DNA of 39,685 nucleotides from Gammaproteobacteria bacterium (GTDB lineage: Bacteria; Pseudomonadota; Gammaproteobacteria; Thiohalomonadales; Thiohalomonadaceae). A program made the translations under genes and the position numbers. The notes under the pieces were generated by a model, which saw only the letters and a program-made list of their open reading frames with translations, was not told where the DNA came from and made no database searches. The stretch lies in contig JADGBN010000015.1 of assembly GCA_015231435.1 (NCBI GenBank), positions 1 through 39,685 on the forward strand, given 5' to 3'. Shown piece by piece: positions 1 to 9,336 of the stretch (position 1 is the first letter of the stretch; the number at the start of each line of letters is the position of its first letter).

Positions 1-130
1 GCTGGCCTCTTTTAGATAAGCGTCAAAGAGCATACAGATATTGCGAATAAGCAGCTTTCCCTTGGGAGTGACACGAATGGCATCACTGGAGAGTTCGACC
101 AAACCATCTTCAGCCATTCCCTCAAGTATT
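1..130 (-). pseudogene. hemN: hemN 3' fragment (oxygen-independent coproporphyrinogen III oxidase), 5' part missing
   Basis: The minus strand from about 126 down to 1 reads as the C-terminal tail of HemN, with the segments [26 protein letters not shown] and FDAYLKEAS. Escherichia coli HemN has the closely similar run [20 protein letters not shown] near its end. HemN converts coproporphyrinogen III to protoporphyrinogen IX without oxygen, using a radical-SAM [4Fe-4S] core. None of that core is present: the sequence upstream of about 126 switches abruptly to aroC. The extreme C-terminus runs off the window. Identification of the tail is good. Whether the truncation is a real deletion or an assembly join cannot be told from the sequence. 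Confidence 0.75.
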
Positions 131-313
131 CGTCTTCCTGGGCGGACAATCAACCTTCAGGGGGAGCCCGTTGAGGTGATTACCGAAGGACGTCATGATC
201 CCTGTGTCGGTATTCGCGCTACGCCGATTGCCGAGGCGATGATGGCGATTGTTATTATGGATCACTACCTGCGCCAACGCGGCCAGCAGGGTGATACATG
301 GCCTCTTTCCTGA
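122..313 (+). pseudogene. aroC: aroC 3' fragment (chorismate synthase C-terminus)
   Basis: From about 122 the plus strand encodes [11 protein letters not shown], then [19 protein letters not shown] and [11 protein letters not shown], ending at the TGA at 311-313. This is the C-terminal signature of chorismate synthase (Escherichia coli has the near-identical [19 protein letters not shown]). The enzyme removes phosphate from 5-enolpyruvylshikimate-3-phosphate to give chorismate and uses reduced FMN. Only about 60 of some 360 residues remain, so the fragment cannot be active. In-frame sequence to its left is antisense hemN, so an open frame from about 41 is fortuitous. The natural stop is intact, showing the break lies only on the 5' side. 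Confidence 0.8.
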
Positions 314-373
314 ATAACCGGGAGGATCTTTGTCTGCGTTAAGAAACCTCAAGACGTATCGGCGCGTTTCAGT

Positions 374-379
374 TACAAT
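374..379 (+). promoter_or_regulatory. candidate -10 box for thrS
   Basis: TACAAT matches the sigma-70 -10 consensus at five of six positions and is followed by a GC-rich discriminator. The hexamer 17 bases upstream is poor (three matches), so this is only a candidate start for the thrS-infC transcript. It lies about 57 bases before the thrS ATG. Confidence 0.3.
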
Positions 380-435
380 GCCCGCCTTTTACCCCCACTG
401 ATCTCAACCCCTGATTCTGTTTAAGTAGTGAAAAT

Positions 436-2367
436 ATGTTAACTGTAACTCTCCCCGATGGTGCCACGCGTAGCTACTCAGCACCTTTAACGGTTATGCA
501 GGTTGCCGCCGATATTGGCGCCGGTCTTGCCAAGGCGACGCTGGCCGGGTATGTGAATGGCAAACTGGTGGATGCCAGTTATCTTATCGACAGCGACAGT
601 GATCTGGCGATTTTGACCCAGCGTGATGAAGATGCCCTGACGATTATTCGCCATGATGCGGCACATGTGATGGCGCAGGCGGTACAGGAGCTCTATCCCG
701 GCACCCAGGTCACCATTGGCCCAGCGATTGAGGATGGTTTTTACTATGATTTTGTCCGCGAAGAGCCTTTTACGCCCGAAGATTTAGTTAAAATTGAGGC
801 GCGCATGGCAGCGATTGTCGATCGCAAACTGCCGATTGTGCGTGAGGTGATTGATCGTGAGGCAGCCATTGCCCGTTTTGCAGCGCTTGGTGAGACCTAT
901 AAGGTCGAGATTATTCGTGACATTATTCCTGAAGGGGAGGCCGTTTCGATCTACCGTCAGGGGGAGTGGTTTGATCTCTGTCGTGGTCCGCATCTGCCCA
1001 ATACCGTAAATCTTGGCAAAGGGTTTAAGCTCATGAAGCTTGCCGGCGCCTATTGGCGCGGCAACTCTGATAATAAGATGTTGCAGCGAATTTACGGCAC
1101 TGCCTGGCGTGATAAAAAAGAGCTGGATGCTTATCTGCACCGTCTTGCCGAGGCGGAGAAGCGCGACCATCGCAAACTTGGGCGCCAGCTTGATCTGTTT
1201 CACAGTCAGGAAGAGGCGCCGGGAATGATCTTCTGGCACGATAATGGCTGGATTATCTATCAACAAGTAGAGCAGTATATACGTCAACTCCTGCGGCAGA
1301 ATGGCTATCAGGAGGTCAGAACACCGCAAATAGTCGATCGCACACTTTGGGAGCGTTCAGGTCATTGGGATAAGTTTGGTGACATGATGTTTACCACCGA
1401 GTCAGAGAATCGTGACTATGCGGTCAAACCGATGAACTGTCCCTGTCATATCCAGATTTTTAATGTCGGCATCAAAAGTTACCGTGACCTGCCACTGCGC
1501 ATGGCCGAGTTTGGCTCCTGTCACCGTAATGAACCCTCCGGTACGCTGCATGGACTCATGCGGGTACGCAACTTCGTTCAGGATGATGCTCATATCTTCT
1601 GCAGTGAAGCGCAGATTCAGAGTGAAGTGGCGACCTTTAACCAGCTGCTTTTTAAGGTTTATGCAGACTTCGGCTTTCATGACATTGTGATTAAGCTCTC
1701 TACCCGTCCGCTACAACGTGTTGGCAGCGATGAGGTATGGGATAAGGCAGAGAAGGCGCTGAAAGATGCGCTAAATGCCACCGATCTGGCGTGGGAGTTA
1801 CAACCGGGAGAGGGTGCTTTCTATGGCCCCAAACTTGAATTTTCTCTGCGTGACTCAATTGGACGTGTCTGGCAGTGCGGCACCATTCAGGTCGATTTTT
1901 CAATGCCCGGCCGTTTGGATGCCTCATATATTGATGAGCAGGGTGAGAAACGGACTCCGGTGATGTTGCATCGTGCTATTCTTGGCTCTCTGGAGCGTTT
2001 TATCGGTATTTTAATCGAAAACTATGCAGGTGCCTTTCCGCTTTGGCTGGCACCGGTGCAGGTCGTTATTCTGACAATTACCGATCGTCAGCATGAATTT
2101 GCTCATGAGGTGCTTGCTGACCTATTAAAACAAGGGATTAGAGCTAAATCGGACTTGAGAAATGAGAAGATCGGCTTTAAAATCCGCGAACGAACACTGC
2201 AGCGCATTCCCTATCTTTTGGTTATCGGGGATCGTGAGGTAGAAGAGCGTACTGTCACAGTGCGTACTCGGGGAGGGGTCGATCTCGGTTCAATGGCAAC
2301 CGTAGATGTCATCAAGATGTTAAATAGAGAGATCGCCAGTCGTGGCGCTCCTGCAGCGGAGGAATAG
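436..2367 (+). CDS. thrS: threonine--tRNA ligase
   Basis: ThrS charges tRNA-Thr with threonine in the cytoplasm and edits mischarged serine. The 643-residue length matches the Escherichia coli enzyme (642). In order are an N-terminal TGS domain ([14 protein letters not shown]), the editing domain with H73, H77 and C182 (in DLCRGPHL), the class II catalytic core with motif 2 ([16 protein letters not shown], about 362-377), a zinc-ligand cysteine near residue 335 (NCPCHI), and a C-terminal anticodon-binding domain from about residue 540. The ATG at 436 is chosen because the TGS domain begins there; the ribosome site before it is weak. It is followed directly by infC, as in most gammaproteobacteria. 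No T-box or operator-like anticodon mimic was recognised upstream. Confidence 0.97.
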   Translation: MLTVTLPDGATRSYSAPLTVMQVAADIGAGLAKATLAGYVNGKLVDASYLIDSDSDLAILTQRDEDALTIIRHDAAHVMAQAVQELYPGTQVTIGPAIEDGFYYDFVREEPFTPEDLVKIEARMAAIVDRKLPIVREVIDREAAIARFAALGETYKVEIIRDIIPEGEAVSIYRQGEWFDLCRGPHLPNTVNLGKGFKLMKLAGAYWRGNSDNKMLQRIYGTAWRDKKELDAYLHRLAEAEKRDHRKLGRQLDLFHSQEEAPGMIFWHDNGWIIYQQVEQYIRQLLRQNGYQEVRTPQIVDRTLWERSGHWDKFGDMMFTTESENRDYAVKPMNCPCHIQIFNVGIKSYRDLPLRMAEFGSCHRNEPSGTLHGLMRVRNFVQDDAHIFCSEAQIQSEVATFNQLLFKVYADFGFHDIVIKLSTRPLQRVGSDEVWDKAEKALKDALNATDLAWELQPGEGAFYGPKLEFSLRDSIGRVWQCGTIQVDFSMPGRLDASYIDEQGEKRTPVMLHRAILGSLERFIGILIENYAGAFPLWLAPVQVVILTITDRQHEFAHEVLADLLKQGIRAKSDLRNEKIGFKIRERTLQRIPYLLVIGDREVEERTVTVRTRGGVDLGSMATVDVIKMLNREIASRGAPAAEE

Positions 2368-2373
2368 AATATC
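2358..2373 (+). promoter_or_regulatory. infC Shine-Dalgarno and ATC initiation codon
   Basis: GGAGG at 2358-2362, inside the last codons of thrS, sits 8 bases before ATC at 2371-2373. Initiating there gives the N-terminus [14 protein letters not shown], which fits IF-3. The GTG at 2392 has no ribosome site at proper distance. Escherichia coli infC starts at AUU, which lets IF-3 repress its own translation. AUC is likewise discriminated by IF-3, so the same autoregulation is expected. Confidence 0.75.
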
Positions 2374-2892
2374 ACTGCAAAAGAGAAGGATGTGCGGATT
2401 AATGAAGAGATCACAGCACCTCAGGTTCGCCTAGTCACTGATGATGCCGAACCGGTAGTCGTCAGCAGACAAGATGCGCTTATCGCCGCTGAAGCGGCGG
2501 GATTAGATTTAGTTGAGATCGCAGCAAATGCCGAACCACCTGTCTGTCGGATTATGGACTATGGTAAATATCAGTTTGAGCAGAACAAAAAACTGCATGC
2601 TGCAAGGAAGAAGCAGAAGCAGGTTCAGCTTAAAGAGATAAAGTTTCGTCCAGGGACGGAAGAGGGAGACTATCAGGTAAAACTACGCAGCCTGACTCGT
2701 TTCCTTGAAGAAGGGGATCGCGTGAAAGTGACCCTGCGCTATCGTGGTCGTGAGATGGCTCATCAAGAGCTCGGACGCGACCTTCTCAAACGGATTGAAG
2801 ATGATCTGTCTGAGTTTGGTACGGTAGATCAGTTTCCGCGCATGGAGGGTCGCCAGATGGTGATGCTCATCGCCCCGAAAAGAAAGAAGTAA
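2371..2892 (+). CDS. infC: translation initiation factor IF-3
   Basis: IF-3 binds the 30S subunit, prevents premature 50S joining and checks the start codon. From ATC at 2371 the product is 173 residues, the usual length. The N-terminal domain holds RINEEI..PQVRLV and [23 protein letters not shown] lysine-rich linker (HAARKKQKQ) follows, then the C-terminal domain with [17 protein letters not shown] and [13 protein letters not shown], ending [16 protein letters not shown]. The reading frame is the same as thrS and begins three bases after its stop. Starting at the GTG at 2392 would delete seven residues and leave a poor ribosome site, so the rare AUC start is preferred. The next genes are rpmI and rplT, the usual order. 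Confidence 0.93.
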   Translation: MTAKEKDVRINEEITAPQVRLVTDDAEPVVVSRQDALIAAEAAGLDLVEIAANAEPPVCRIMDYGKYQFEQNKKLHAARKKQKQVQLKEIKFRPGTEEGDYQVKLRSLTRFLEEGDRVKVTLRYRGREMAHQELGRDLLKRIEDDLSEFGTVDQFPRMEGRQMVMLIAPKRKK

Positions 2893-2898
2893 CAACAC

Positions 2899-3010
2899 CC
2901 TGCATAATTCTTACGACAGGAGGTCGCGTAAGAGCAGGTTAATGTCACTTACTTAATAACAGGCACGCTACCTTGACTCCTTATCAGGAGTCGGGTCGTA
3001 AAGGTGTGCC
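2899..3010 (+). promoter_or_regulatory. structured leader upstream of rpmI-rplT (L20-type autoregulatory region)
   Basis: The 174-base gap between infC and rpmI contains two clear hairpins. In the first, CCTGC (2899-2903) and CTTACG (2910-2915) pair with CGTAAG (2927-2932) and GCAGG (2934-2938). In the second, GGCAC (2962-2966) pairs with GTGCC (3006-3010) and encloses GACTCC (2975-2980)/GGAGTC (2987-2992). In enterobacteria, ribosomal protein L20 binds structured mRNA in this operon and represses rpmI-rplT translation. The place and structure suggest the same here, but I did not match it to a covariance model. Confidence 0.5.
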
Positions 3011-3066
3011 ATTTCATTGATAGCTACCTTCAATCAGTATGAGTAGCAAAATAGCGGAGTTGTAAA

Positions 3067-3264
3067 ATGCCCAAAATGAAGACCAACCGTGGTGCGGCCA
3101 AGCGTTTCCGACGCACCGCCTCCGGGGAATTTAAACGGAGCCAGTCGTTCCGTCGTCATATTCTCACCAAGAAGAGTACCAAGCGTAAGCGTCATCTGCG
3201 TTCACCGGAGATGGTGGCTGCAGTCGATGTGCGCATGGTAAAACGTATGTTACCGTACAGCTGA
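3067..3264 (+). CDS. rpmI: 50S ribosomal protein L35
   Basis: A 65-residue basic protein beginning [20 protein letters not shown] and containing [19 protein letters not shown], the typical L35 pattern. L35 is a small component of the large ribosomal subunit. A GGAG ribosome site lies about ten bases before the ATG. rplT follows after 17 bases, so the two are translated from one message, probably with coupled control by L20. Confidence 0.97.
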   Translation: MPKMKTNRGAAKRFRRTASGEFKRSQSFRRHILTKKSTKRKRHLRSPEMVAAVDVRMVKRMLPYS

Positions 3265-3281
3265 GTTGGGGAGAATATTAG

Positions 3282-3644
3282 ATGCCAAGAGTTAAACGAG
3301 GGGTCACTGCCCACGCCAAGCACAAGAAAATTATTGAGCAGGCAAAAGGGTATCGTGGACGCCGTAATAATGTATTTCGTGTTGCCAAACAAGCGGTTAT
3401 TAAAGCAGGTCAGTATGCTTACCGTGACCGTCGTCAACGTAAGCGTCAGTTCCGCGCCTTGTGGATTGCCCGAATTAACGCCGCAGCGCGTGAGTTCGGT
3501 CTCTCTTATAGCCGCCTGATGGATGGCTTGCATAAAGCGGGTGTTGAGATTGATCGTAAAATGCTTTCAGACATTGCCATTACTGATCGTGATGCCTTTG
3601 CACTGCTGGCGGATCAGGCTCGCGCCGCTTTAACCGCTGCCTAG
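3282..3644 (+). CDS. rplT: 50S ribosomal protein L20
   Basis: A 120-residue protein starting [18 protein letters not shown], with [22 protein letters not shown] split by normal L20 features ([29 protein letters not shown]). L20 binds 23S rRNA early in large-subunit assembly and represses its own operon. Length and end (RAALTAA) are normal. It is the last gene before a strong terminator at 3750-3779. Confidence 0.97.
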   Translation: MPRVKRGVTAHAKHKKIIEQAKGYRGRRNNVFRVAKQAVIKAGQYAYRDRRQRKRQFRALWIARINAAAREFGLSYSRLMDGLHKAGVEIDRKMLSDIAITDRDAFALLADQARAALTAA

Positions 3645-3655
3645 TTATCAGGTTG

Positions 3656-3728
3656 TCGGGGAGTAAGACCAGCTCTCGGTCGCTGGGGAGAGACCCCGAT
3701 TAACAGCGAGCGCATCAGATAGGGCGCT
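3656..3728 (+). other. structured rplT-pheS intergenic segment
   Basis: After rplT, TCGGGG (3656-3661) can pair with CCCCGA (3694-3699), and AGCGC (3709-3713) with GCGCT (3724-3728), just before the terminator at 3750. Part of this may be an antiterminator or simply a structured 3' end. No leader peptide with a phenylalanine run (the pheM type) was found in it. Confidence 0.35.
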
Positions 3729-3749
3729 GCTGGCTAATCAATAATATCA

Positions 3750-3779
3750 GGGGAAGGCAGACTGTCTTCCCCTTTTTAT
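3750..3779 (+). terminator. rho-independent terminator after rplT
   Basis: GGGGAAG pairs with CTTCCCC around a loop of nine bases, followed by TTTTTATTT. It can end the thrS-rplT message or act as an attenuator before pheST. Confidence 0.85.
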
Positions 3780-3806
3780 TTACTCTAGTCAGTCAGGCGA
3801 TAGTCG

Positions 3807-3832
3807 GCAAGCGACTGTTTGCTTGCGTTTTA
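3807..3832 (+). terminator. second, weaker hairpin with T-rich tail before pheS
   Basis: GCAAGC (3807-3812) and GCTTGC (3821-3826) form a 6-bp stem followed by GTTTTAT. It lies 81 bases before pheS. It may be a second attenuator or part of the pheS leader. Confidence 0.3.
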
Positions 3833-3891
3833 TCTGAATCTTCTGTTGCCCTACAGCAGTGATGATTAGTAATATTTTATTCCTACGATGA

Positions 3892-4932
<1,041 letters not shown>

Positions 4933-4994
4933 GCTTGTTATTGGACAGGATCCGCGGCTATTGACCGCGCCTGTTGTAAAGGAGTTTTGAGTTC

Positions 4995-7382
4995 ATGAAG
5001 TTAAGTGAAAGCTGGTTAAGAAGTTGGTGCAATCCCGACATTAGCCGCGCGCAGTTATTAGAACAGCTGACGATGTCAGGCCATGAGGTCGAATCGGTGA
5101 CAGCGGTAGCAGGTCTCTTTTCTGGGGTAGTCGTGGGTGAAATTAGTGCCATTACGCCACACCCTGATGCAGATAAATTACGGATCTGTACGGTAAGTGC
5201 GGGTGGTGACACAGCGCTTACCATCGTTTGTGGTGCCGCCAATGCCGCGGTGGGCATGCGGGTTCCGACCGCACTGGTGGGCGCTGAGTTGCCCAACCTT
5301 AAAATCAAGCAGAGCAAGCTGCGTGGCGTGACCTCCATGGGAATGCTCTGTTCAGCGTCGGAATTAGGGTTGGCAGAGAGTGCGTCGGGTCTCATGGCGT
5401 TACCCGATGACGCCCCCATCGGTATGGATGTGCGAGAGCTGTTGCAGCTGGACGATGTCACCATTGAGCTCGGACTGACCCCCAATCGTGGCGACTGTTT
5501 AAGTGTTTGCGGCGTTGCCCGTGAAGTGGCGGCAGTGACCTCGGCACCGCTGCAGCGGGAGGCGATTACCACGATTCCAGCAACCGTTGCGACCACTTTC
5601 CCGGTGAGCATCAACGAATCTGCTGCCTGTCCACGTTATCTTGGTCGTGTAATTAATAATATCAACAGTCAGGCAGCCACCCCGTTATGGATGCAGGAGC
5701 GGTTGCGGCGCAGCGGCATTCGCGCGCTGGGCCCTTTGGTGGATGTGACAAACTATGTGATGCTGGAGTTGGGGCAGCCAATGCACGCCTTTGATTTAGA
5801 TCGCCTAGAGGGGGGGATCACGGTTCGTTCGGCCTCTGCTGGAGAGAAGCTGGCGCTGCTGAATGAGAGCGAAATAACCCTAAAGGAGGGTTCGCTGGTG
5901 ATTGCTGATGCCGCAGGGCCCTTGGCGCTGGCGGGGATAATGGGGGGGGAACGCAGCGGGATTAGTGCGGCGACGGCACATCTCTTTTTAGAGTGTGCCA
6001 CCTTCTCACCGGACGCGCTGGCGGGCGAAGCTCGCTATTACGGTCTCTCTACCGACGCATCACACCGTTATGAGCGTGGCGTTGCCCCTAATCTGCCGCC
6101 ATTGGCGATGGAGCGGGCAACGGCGCTGTTATTGGCTATTTGTGGGGGTCAGGCGGGGCCGGTGGTGACGGTCGGGGAGGCGGCACCACAACCTGCGGCG
6201 ATAGCGTTACGCCAGCAGCGTCTTGAGCAGATCCTCGGGGTTAGCTTTGCTCCTGAGTGGGTCACGGCGGTGCTTGCCAGATTAGAGCTGCAGGTGGTCT
6301 ATGCCCACGGGATCTGGCAGGCGACGCCACCGGCGCACCGTTTTGATTTAGCCATTGAAGAGGATCTGATTGAAGAGGTTGCCCGTATTTACGGCTACCA
6401 AAAGATCCCGGTTCGTCCGCTACGCTCAGCCCAAAAGATGGTTGCAACGCCAGAAGCAAAACTCTCCCGCAGTACGCTGCGTCAACATCTGATTAATCAG
6501 GGATATCAGGAGATTATCAGTTACAGTTTTGTTGATCCCCTGCTGCAACAGCAGATCGACAAGGTTAACCAGCCTGTGGCATTGGCCAATCCTATCTCGG
6601 CGGATCTCTCGGTGATGCGAACCACGCTGTGGTGCGGATTAATTCAGGCTGCGCAATACAATCTTAATCGTCAGCAACAGCGCATTCGTCTTTTTGAGAC
6701 GGGTTTACGGTTTATTCGTGATCCAGCTGGCTCACTGTTGCAGGAGGAGATGCTGGCGGGCCTAATATGCGGCAGCGTGCGCCCCGAGCAGTGGGGCGAG
6801 ACGCTGCAACAGGCCGACTTTTTTGCCCTTAAAGGCGATGTTGAACTGCTGCTTGCGCACCTCGGCCGCCAGACAAAGGTGCGTTTTCAACCGGCAACGC
6901 TGGCATCTCTGCACCCCGGACAATCCGCCGTGATCATGGCGGAGGATCATCTGCTGGGTTATCTTGGTGCGCTGCATCCGCAACTGGCTCAGGCGCTTGA
7001 CCTGCCTGAAAACAGCTATCTTTTTGAATTAAAGATACAACCGCTGCTGTTAGGTGTGGTGCCTCGGTTTGCCGAGATATCTCGGTTTCCGGCACTGCGC
7101 CGCGACATTGCTTTAGTCCTGGATAGCGCAATTAGTTCAGAAACGGTGGTTAATTGTATTCAAGAGGCGGTTAACGCGTTAGCGGTAGATTTTCAGGTGA
7201 CGCAAAACCTGTTTGATCTTTATCAAGGTGAACACATGGCGCATGGTCGAAAAAGTATTGCCTTGGGCTTGACCTTGCAATCACAATCACGCACTCTAAC
7301 GGAAGAGGAGATTGAGCATGCAGTCACCCAAATCATCACCTATGCATCCAGAGAGCTGGGTGCGGCATTAAGAGGGGAGTAG
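4995..7382 (+). CDS. pheT: phenylalanine--tRNA ligase beta subunit
   Basis: PheT is the tRNA-binding and editing partner of PheS. The 795 residues match the family. Seen in order are an N-terminal EMAP/tRNA-binding domain ([20 protein letters not shown], about 43-62), the B3/B4 editing region ([16 protein letters not shown]), B5 domain ([14 protein letters not shown]), the inactive class II core, and a C-terminal anticodon-binding (FDX-ACB) domain ([13 protein letters not shown] and [13 protein letters not shown]). A GGAG ribosome site lies ten bases before the ATG. ihfA follows after seven bases, the usual arrangement. Confidence 0.97.
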   Translation: MKLSESWLRSWCNPDISRAQLLEQLTMSGHEVESVTAVAGLFSGVVVGEISAITPHPDADKLRICTVSAGGDTALTIVCGAANAAVGMRVPTALVGAELPNLKIKQSKLRGVTSMGMLCSASELGLAESASGLMALPDDAPIGMDVRELLQLDDVTIELGLTPNRGDCLSVCGVAREVAAVTSAPLQREAITTIPATVATTFPVSINESAACPRYLGRVINNINSQAATPLWMQERLRRSGIRALGPLVDVTNYVMLELGQPMHAFDLDRLEGGITVRSASAGEKLALLNESEITLKEGSLVIADAAGPLALAGIMGGERSGISAATAHLFLECATFSPDALAGEARYYGLSTDASHRYERGVAPNLPPLAMERATALLLAICGGQAGPVVTVGEAAPQPAAIALRQQRLEQILGVSFAPEWVTAVLARLELQVVYAHGIWQATPPAHRFDLAIEEDLIEEVARIYGYQKIPVRPLRSAQKMVATPEAKLSRSTLRQHLINQGYQEIISYSFVDPLLQQQIDKVNQPVALANPISADLSVMRTTLWCGLIQAAQYNLNRQQQRIRLFETGLRFIRDPAGSLLQEEMLAGLICGSVRPEQWGETLQQADFFALKGDVELLLAHLGRQTKVRFQPATLASLHPGQSAVIMAEDHLLGYLGALHPQLAQALDLPENSYLFELKIQPLLLGVVPRFAEISRFPALRRDIALVLDSAISSETVVNCIQEAVNALAVDFQVTQNLFDLYQGEHMAHGRKSIALGLTLQSQSRTLTEEEIEHAVTQIITYASRELGAALRGE

Positions 7383-7389
7383 TCAGAGC

Positions 7390-7686
7390 GTGGCACTAAC
7401 AAAAGCAAGTTTGGCAGAGAAACTTTTTAACGAGGTTGGACTTAATAAACGTGAGGCAAAAGAGCTCGTTGCGCTCTTTTTTGATGAAATAGGTAATGTT
7501 TTAGAGAGTGGCGAGGCGGTGCGTCTTTCAGGCTTTGGCAATTTCGAGCTTCGTGATAAGCGCGGACGACCGGGACGGAATCCCAAAACGGGGGAAGATA
7601 TTCCGATTAGTCCGCGTCGGGTGGTTACTTTTAAGCCGGGTCAAAAATTGAGATCACGAGTAGAAGAAAATGCTGGAACCGAGTAA
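7390..7686 (+). CDS. ihfA: integration host factor subunit alpha
   Basis: IHF-alpha pairs with IHF-beta to bend DNA sharply in transcription, replication and recombination. The 98-residue product starts at GTG 7390 ([25 protein letters not shown]) and contains the DNA-binding arm signature [21 protein letters not shown]. This includes the minor-groove proline in RNPKTGE. The start is fixed by the family N-terminus. It directly follows pheT, and its end overlaps the next gene by 17 bases. Confidence 0.96.
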   Translation: MALTKASLAEKLFNEVGLNKREAKELVALFFDEIGNVLESGEAVRLSGFGNFELRDKRGRPGRNPKTGEDIPISPRRVVTFKPGQKLRSRVEENAGTE

Positions 7687-8023
7687 TAACAACGAACTGC
7701 CACCGATTCCCGGTAAAAGATATTTTACCATTGGTGAGGTGAGCGAGCTGTGTGAGGTGAAACCGCATGTGCTGCGCTATTGGGAGCAGGAGTTCCCGCA
7801 GCTAAGTCCGGTAAAGCGGCGGGGTAATCGTCGCTACTATCAGCGTCAGGATGTGCTTATAATTCGTCAGATTCGTTCGCTACTCTATGAACATGGCTAT
7901 ACCATCGGTGGTGCACGGCAGCAGATGCAAAGTGGTGATGATAAGTCTGATCAGCATCAACAGCTTGAATTGATTCGTCAATTGCGCTTGGAGCTAGAAG
8001 AGGTTTTAGCTGCCTTAAGTTAA
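7670..8023 (+). CDS. MerR family transcriptional regulator
   Basis: A 117-residue protein with one N-terminal MerR helix-turn-helix (about residues 18-85): [20 protein letters not shown], then the wing [14 protein letters not shown] short coiled coil ([19 protein letters not shown]) for dimerisation ends it. There is no C-terminal metal-binding cysteine pair like that of CueR or MerR, so the effector is unknown. The gene overlaps ihfA, the conserved location of this orphan regulator in gammaproteobacteria. It is also the nearest regulator to the efflux genes that begin at 8127 on the same strand, so control of those genes is possible but not shown. Confidence 0.9.
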   Translation: MLEPSNNNELPPIPGKRYFTIGEVSELCEVKPHVLRYWEQEFPQLSPVKRRGNRRYYQRQDVLIIRQIRSLLYEHGYTIGGARQQMQSGDDKSDQHQQLELIRQLRLELEEVLAALS

Positions 8024-8076
8024 GGCTTTGCATGGTGTTTGCGAGTTAACTTGTTGTATTTTTTGAATTTGATTGC

Positions 8077-8106
8077 TTGACAAGAATATTCAGGTGTTTT
8101 AACACC
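8077..8106 (+). promoter_or_regulatory. promoter with 14-bp palindromic operator before the RND cluster
   Basis: A perfect -35 box TTGACA lies at 8077-8082. The expected -10 area is covered by the perfect palindrome GGTGTTTTAACACC (8093-8106). A strong GAGGAGG ribosome site follows at 8112-8118. The palindrome's place fits a repressor or MerR-type operator; the -10 itself is weak, as expected for an activated promoter. Confidence 0.5.
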
Positions 8107-8126
8107 ATAACGAGGAGGTTAGCAAG

Positions 8127-9275
8127 GTGATGATGGAACGAGCTCGCGGCTTTTCAGGAGCAGCAGTGATCTTCATATTCGGTATGATGATCCTACAGCC
8201 AGCATGGTCAGCAGATGATAAGCATGGCGATATTATTACCGTTGAGTCTGTCAACTACCAGAGCCAGGCCGTTCTCGGTGGCACCGTGGTTCCCGCTCGT
8301 CAGGTGATGATTGCGGCGCAAATGCCAGGACGGGTTGATTTTATTGCCGGTACTGAAGGGGATAGTTTTGTCAATCAGACGGCACTGGTCTCCCTAGATG
8401 ATGAAGAACTGCTGGCAAAGCGCCAGGCAGCGATTGCGGCGATGGCCAATGCCGATGCCGCACTGCGTAACGCCGGAGTACAGTTCAATCGTGAGTTAAT
8501 TAACCCGCAAACCGAAAACAGTATGTCGGGCATGGGTGTACCGGGGATGTTTGATCAGATGTTTACCCGCAACTTCTCGGACATGATGGGATTTAATAAT
8601 CCTGGAACTGACCGCCGTGCCGATCTCTACTCGCGTCAGGTGGGTATTGAACAGGCTCGCAGTGCCTACACCACGGCACAGGCTCAGTTGCGCCAAATCG
8701 ATACCAAACTTCGCGATGCGATAGGCTATGCCCCTTTTGATGGCGTTATTTCTGAAAAGATGGTGGAGGTCGGTGATACGGTTCAGCCGGGGACCCCGCT
8801 ATTGAAATTTGCCGATACCAAAACGCTGCATATTCAGGTAGAGATCCCTGCCCGACTGATGCCGGGTGTTGAACTTGGTCAGGTGATGAAGGCTAAACTT
8901 GATGTCGGAAATGTGGAAGTGAATGCCAAGGTCGTGCAAATTTTCCCGATGGCTGATCCGGTACGACATACGGTGACGGTCAAATTGGAGTTGCCACTGG
9001 ATGCGCCTGCGGCGCCAGGTATGTATGCCGAACTTCAGGTGGTTGATGTCAATTCACAGGCTCAGGAGGTTCCGGTCATCCCTTTAACCGCACTGGTGCA
9101 CCGGGGTAGTCTCCCGGCGGTTTACGTGCTTAATGCCCAGGGTAACCGTGAGATGCGCGCGGTTCGTAAAGGGGGGCAGGTGGATAGCCAACGTATTATC
9201 ATTCTTTCTGGACTGCATGCAGGTGAGCGGATTATCAATAACCCGCGAGCAGGGATTACCTCCAGAAGTAAATAG
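8127..9275 (+). CDS. RND efflux periplasmic adaptor (membrane fusion protein)
   Basis: A 382-residue exported adaptor that would link an inner-membrane RND pump to an outer-membrane channel. A signal sequence (FSGAAVIFIFGMMILQPAWS then A) is followed by a lipoyl half (VVPARQVMIAAQMPGRVDFI), an alpha-hairpin, the second lipoyl half (IGYAPFDGVISEKMVEVGDT) and beta-barrel and membrane-proximal domains. The hairpin tip, residues about 128-165, is replaced by a methionine-rich insert (SMSGMGVPGMFDQMF, then SDMMGFNNPG). Starts at GTG 8127, ATG 8130 or ATG 8133 are possible; GTG has the best spacing (8) from GAGGAGG. The permease follows after 61 bases. No outer-membrane factor gene is in the window. 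Confidence 0.92.
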   Translation: MMMERARGFSGAAVIFIFGMMILQPAWSADDKHGDIITVESVNYQSQAVLGGTVVPARQVMIAAQMPGRVDFIAGTEGDSFVNQTALVSLDDEELLAKRQAAIAAMANADAALRNAGVQFNRELINPQTENSMSGMGVPGMFDQMFTRNFSDMMGFNNPGTDRRADLYSRQVGIEQARSAYTTAQAQLRQIDTKLRDAIGYAPFDGVISEKMVEVGDTVQPGTPLLKFADTKTLHIQVEIPARLMPGVELGQVMKAKLDVGNVEVNAKVVQIFPMADPVRHTVTVKLELPLDAPAAPGMYAELQVVDVNSQAQEVPVIPLTALVHRGSLPAVYVLNAQGNREMRAVRKGGQVDSQRIIILSGLHAGERIINNPRAGITSRSK

Positions 9276-9336
9276 TTTACAACTCATTACAGCTAATGGG
9301 TATTTCTAAAAATCTTAAAATAAAGAAGAGCATGTT

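Noticed and set aside
41-313. Open frame of 90 codons starting at 41
   Set aside because: Its first third is antisense to the hemN tail; only the part from about 122 is aroC, so the ATG at 41 is not a gene start.
784-1329. Long antisense open frame inside thrS
   Set aside because: No family resemblance, and it lies entirely opposite strongly conserved ThrS codons.
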